Below are positions 60,801 through 64,000 of a stretch of DNA of 64,000 nucleotides, one piece after another. The first letter of the stretch is position 1. Each line of letters begins with the position of its first letter. Source of the DNA: Phoebastria nigripes (lineage: Eukaryota > Chordata > Aves > Procellariiformes > Diomedeidae); contig JAYKAV010003423.1 of NCBI GenBank assembly GCA_035582835.1, forward strand, positions 78,281 through 142,280. Reading direction: 5' to 3'. The notes beneath the pieces are model-generated. The model saw only the letters and a program-made list of their open reading frames with translations, made no database searches and had not been told where the DNA came from. Both the position numbers and the translations under genes were made by a program.

Positions 60801-63800
60801 ATGAAATATTCTGAAAAAGGTTCATTGTGGATGGATTTTTGTTTTCAGAAATGCCTGAGTGCACGAAGCTGTGAGAGTTATAATGAAGATTTTAAAAAAG
60901 CAGAGAAGCAGACCAGGAAAGATTATTCAATAATGTGAGTGCAGTCATAGGACTGAATTCTGCCACCATAAATACTATGTCCCATCTTCAGAATATACCA
61001 TAGAACACCTCTAGTGTTTTCCAGAAGTACTGTGTATTAAAATAGTTTTTTAAATTACAATTTTCCTTTTCCTTCCAGTAAAACTGTGTCAAGTTTTTCT
61101 CTGCTGCTTGCAGCATCTGGTATGTTTTTAACAGCTTTTATGATTTTGAGACTAAGCAAAAAGATGCTTTAAAAAACAAAGTATTGAATACTTGCCTGGA
61201 CATGGTCCGTACTATGGTTTGCTGTAACATTCTTCTGTATTGCTGCAGCTTTGTGTGTTATAGGGGACATTTTTGGCTCCTGGGTTATGGTAAATCATTG
61301 TACGCAAATGGAATAATGTGGAAACAGCAGTGGTATGTGCTACAATTCTCTGTCCCTGTGATCTTAAATTTTAGATTGTCTTTATATTGTTTATGACTAT
61401 TAGTCATCTGGCTGCTAGATCAAGGTTATCTTTGACAACTCTTGCATTCAACCCTGTATGCATAAGCAGTAAATGCCCAGTTCTCTCATTTATCTGACTA
61501 GAGAGAGCAAAGAAATTTTACTGTGGATTAATTCTTGCTATCTTTGATAGCAAATGGTTGAACGGAGACCTAGAATCTATGATAATAAGGTAATCTGTTT
61601 CCATTTGCAGTAGGCTTTTATTATTCGTTCTTTGTAAACCATTTAGCAAGGACTATGGGCTAACATTGATTACTCCATAATTAGTGCTCACAGGCAGTAT
61701 GGTTGGAGCCATGTTGGAGGGGAAAATTTATCAGCTGTTAAAAGCCACATGACTTGCGTAGAAGAACCGAAGTGCAAGCTCTAAAGTGTATTAAATTGCC
61801 ATGTTTATCATCTACCTAAATGCTACTGTCAGTTCTCCAACTGCTTTATGTGCAACTGTTCCTCAAAGTGAGGCAGGAGTATCATGCATTTTATTCATAA
61901 CAGATTGAACATGAGGCAATTATCAGTTGCCATTTGATGGTGAAGCTTATTCCCCAAGTCAGGAAACTAGAAACAGGTATTCTGTAACAGATTGGGAAAG
62001 GGCTTTTCAAAATGACCACATCATCAGTGCAGATGCACAGTCGAGCATCTGTGCAACCTTCAGGCAGTCATTTATATACATTAGTGAAAGCATCGGTCTT
62101 TGTGTGACTCCTGTGGGGCATGCAAACACAGCTCAACTGTTATTTTGCTGGAAGATTTTCTTGCCAAATTTTATTAAAGTACATCATGGGATAACATACA
62201 AATGAGGTGAGATAAAATGCCCAAAAAGGCTATCTGCGAGTCTGCTTTACTACTGTGACTTGCGAGTGTTTATTCTAGAGTTCGTCTTCCATTAAGTTTC
62301 AAATCTTCACAGGTTAGCTACCTTTGTGTTCCTTTAAAGCAATTCCCTGGGTAGCACTAAATTTAGTCTAGCTGCCTCCTGTGTAATGCCAGTGCTGCTG
62401 GCAGGGCTTGGTGATACTGTTGGTGTTTGAGCTCATTGAAGCCTCAAGCACATAAAAGGATTTTGCGGCAGCAGTGGTTGCAAGAGAAATTTGGGGGCAC
62501 CGAATTGCTCCTGTGGAAATGGGAGAGGCAGCACGGCCTTGGCGAGCAGGGTGTGTGCGTCCACGTGTGCTGTTGCGTGCATTTCTTCTGGTATTTGCAC
62601 ACTAAACAGTGGTGGAAAGGCAGAGGGCTGCAGGTGCCATTGCTCCAGGGCCAGCCTGGCAACTAACTGCGGTGGCTCTTCCCCTAAATCACTGCCCCCG
62701 GGCTCTTTTGAGCTTGGATTTTCAAAGGTTGCATGGTTTTCCTGTCCGCTTTGCCTCATTGCCAATTTGCTTGGCATTTTTACTTTGTTTCTTATTTCAT
62801 TCTCTGTTTTGTTGCTGGCCAAACAAATAGAAGTTAAACTTCTACTGTTAATGTGAGTTCAGAATTGACACCAATGCCACAGTACTTAAAATTTTTCGAG
62901 AATTCATGACACTGATTCAAAGCCTCTTCCAGGTTTGTGGAAAATAACCAGTTGCACAGAACTTAAAACAATGAAATGAGTGAAATTCATTTACACCTGT
63001 TTGTTTAGAGGTTCATTTGCTCAGTGCTTGGAAACCCTGACCTCTAGAAGAATTGAACCTGCGAGGGATCAGCTGCGGGGGAGAAAATAAGAATTCGGCC
63101 CTGCCCCCCCCGCCCCAAGTGAGGGGAGGAGGAGGATTTGGGCAGAAAGCTGTCTTGCATAATTGCAAATACCAGATCAGAAAATATAAATTTTAATGTG
63201 ACAATGTAGGTTTTGAGGTTACATCTTGTATTTGAGCCTCTATAGTTAAGGATATGCTTGCCCTCTGCTTGTTATTGTAAACAGATACTGTCTTAGCATT
63301 ATGTACTGTAGTGAGGATTTGCATAATTATAATTTGTCTTGATAGTTTTATATCTTGAACATGAAGAAAGCATGGATTCATACAAACTTTCCAACAGCTC
63401 AGTGATCATTGGAAGATACTGTGTGTGTAGTGAAATGCAGAAGTCAATCATGGATATTCGGTATCTATTAACCCATATAACCTTTCCTTTCCTTTTGGTA
63501 TGATGGATGGAGGAATCTCTGCCACGAACTCACAAGGTTATCGTGTATGGATGTCCCATCCTCTTTCAGATGGACTTGCTAAATCATTTCAACAGATGAA
63601 GAACTACTTTATATTTAACAGTATTTGTGTAGTTATTGAATGCTAGGATCTGTTGTTAACATTTATTAAGTTTTGTAGCCAGTGGGTTATTGCAAGCATT
63701 TGGGTTTGTGTTCTAAATGTAGTAAGCTTCCTGGCTATATAACAAAAAATTATGTAATCTCTGCTATATATAGATACCGAATTATTTTTTGAGTAAATAT

Positions 63801-63929
63801 GTTCATTGATTTTTTTATAATGAGGACTGTATGTGCTGTTCGTTACCACTTTTTCTATCAGTTCCTCCCTGACAATACAATTCTTGAATGTGTGGATATA
63901 TAAAGGGCTTTTTTTCTTCTGCTGCTTCT

Positions 63930-63979
63930 TTTGGTTTTGTTTTTTCTTTTTTTTTTTTNNNNNNNNNNNNNTTTTTTTT
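63930..63979. other. Assembly gap inside a poly(T) tract
   Basis: Thirteen N bases (63959-63971) lie within T-rich sequence near the window end. The gap length is nominal. A frame read across it on the minus strand (63643-63987) is an artefact of the A/T runs. Confidence 0.95.
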
Positions 63980-64000
63980 CCTCTCATGAAAAATGAGAAC

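Larger units (their letters stand above)
30231..64000 (+). other. SMYD3: SMYD3 intron 1 (incomplete, at least 33.8 kb)
   Basis: After the exon 1 donor I looked for the next SMYD3 exon (the remaining MYND cysteines, of the RCSQC and KYCS type) and did not find it, so intron 1 probably runs to the window edge. SMYD3 is a very large gene in other vertebrates, which fits. Besides the listed repeats the intron is AT-rich. Slightly GC-richer patches at about 36,780-37,500, 43,240-43,400, 45,700-46,080 and 60,120-60,500 contain open frames on both strands but no recognisable protein. Single N bases occur at 30918, 32138 and 33762. A poly(A) run of 18 is at 49303-49320. Confidence 0.75.

Noticed and set aside
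62433..62856. Overlapping frames of 70-129 codons on both strands
   Set aside because: No known domain in any frame, no splice-site support, and similar lengths on both strands point to base composition.

Overview
The window looks like nuclear DNA of a bird, or less likely another sauropsid. It carries CR1 LINE fragments with the typical CR1 3' end, has short introns in a housekeeping gene, and has sharp CpG islands at promoters in otherwise AT-rich sequence. Two protein-coding genes are supported by reading exons and splice sites. No prokaryotic genes, CRISPR arrays, viral genomes or operons were seen.

Layout. (1) 1-13,000: AT-rich, gene-poor DNA with CR1 and MIR-like relics. By conserved gene order it is probably first-intron or upstream sequence of CNST (consortin) on the minus strand, but I found no CNST coding exon. 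(2) About 12,940-14,640: a CpG island forming a head-to-head promoter, with a putative non-coding CNST exon on the minus strand, TFB2M on the plus strand, and a 41-bp perfect inverted repeat. (3) 13,884-22,571: the complete TFB2M gene (mitochondrial transcription factor B2) in eight coding exons, 402 residues. (4) 22,700-29,790: an intergenic stretch of about 7 kb without a recognisable gene. (5) 29,790-30,960: the CpG-island promoter and first coding exon of SMYD3 (SET and MYND lysine methyltransferase), plus strand. (6) 30,231-64,000: SMYD3 intron 1, still running at the window edge. It holds a long antisense CR1 copy at 46.3-47.9 kb, a MIR-like relic and several simple repeats.

The order CNST-TFB2M-SMYD3 matches the human 1q44 arrangement as I remember it (TFB2M and SMYD3 in tandem, CNST diverging from TFB2M), which supports the gene calls. 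TFB2M works in mitochondrial transcription initiation, and SMYD3 is a cytoplasmic and nuclear methyltransferase. Apart from adjacency, nothing in the sequence suggests they act together.

I found no convincing undescribed system. The points most worth checking are: an in-frame upstream ATG at SMYD3 that would add a basic, alanine/arginine-rich 30-residue N-terminus; a microsatellite that serves as the polypyrimidine tract of the last TFB2M exon, with a competing in-frame acceptor 42 nt upstream; and the long perfect hairpin in the CNST/TFB2M promoter.
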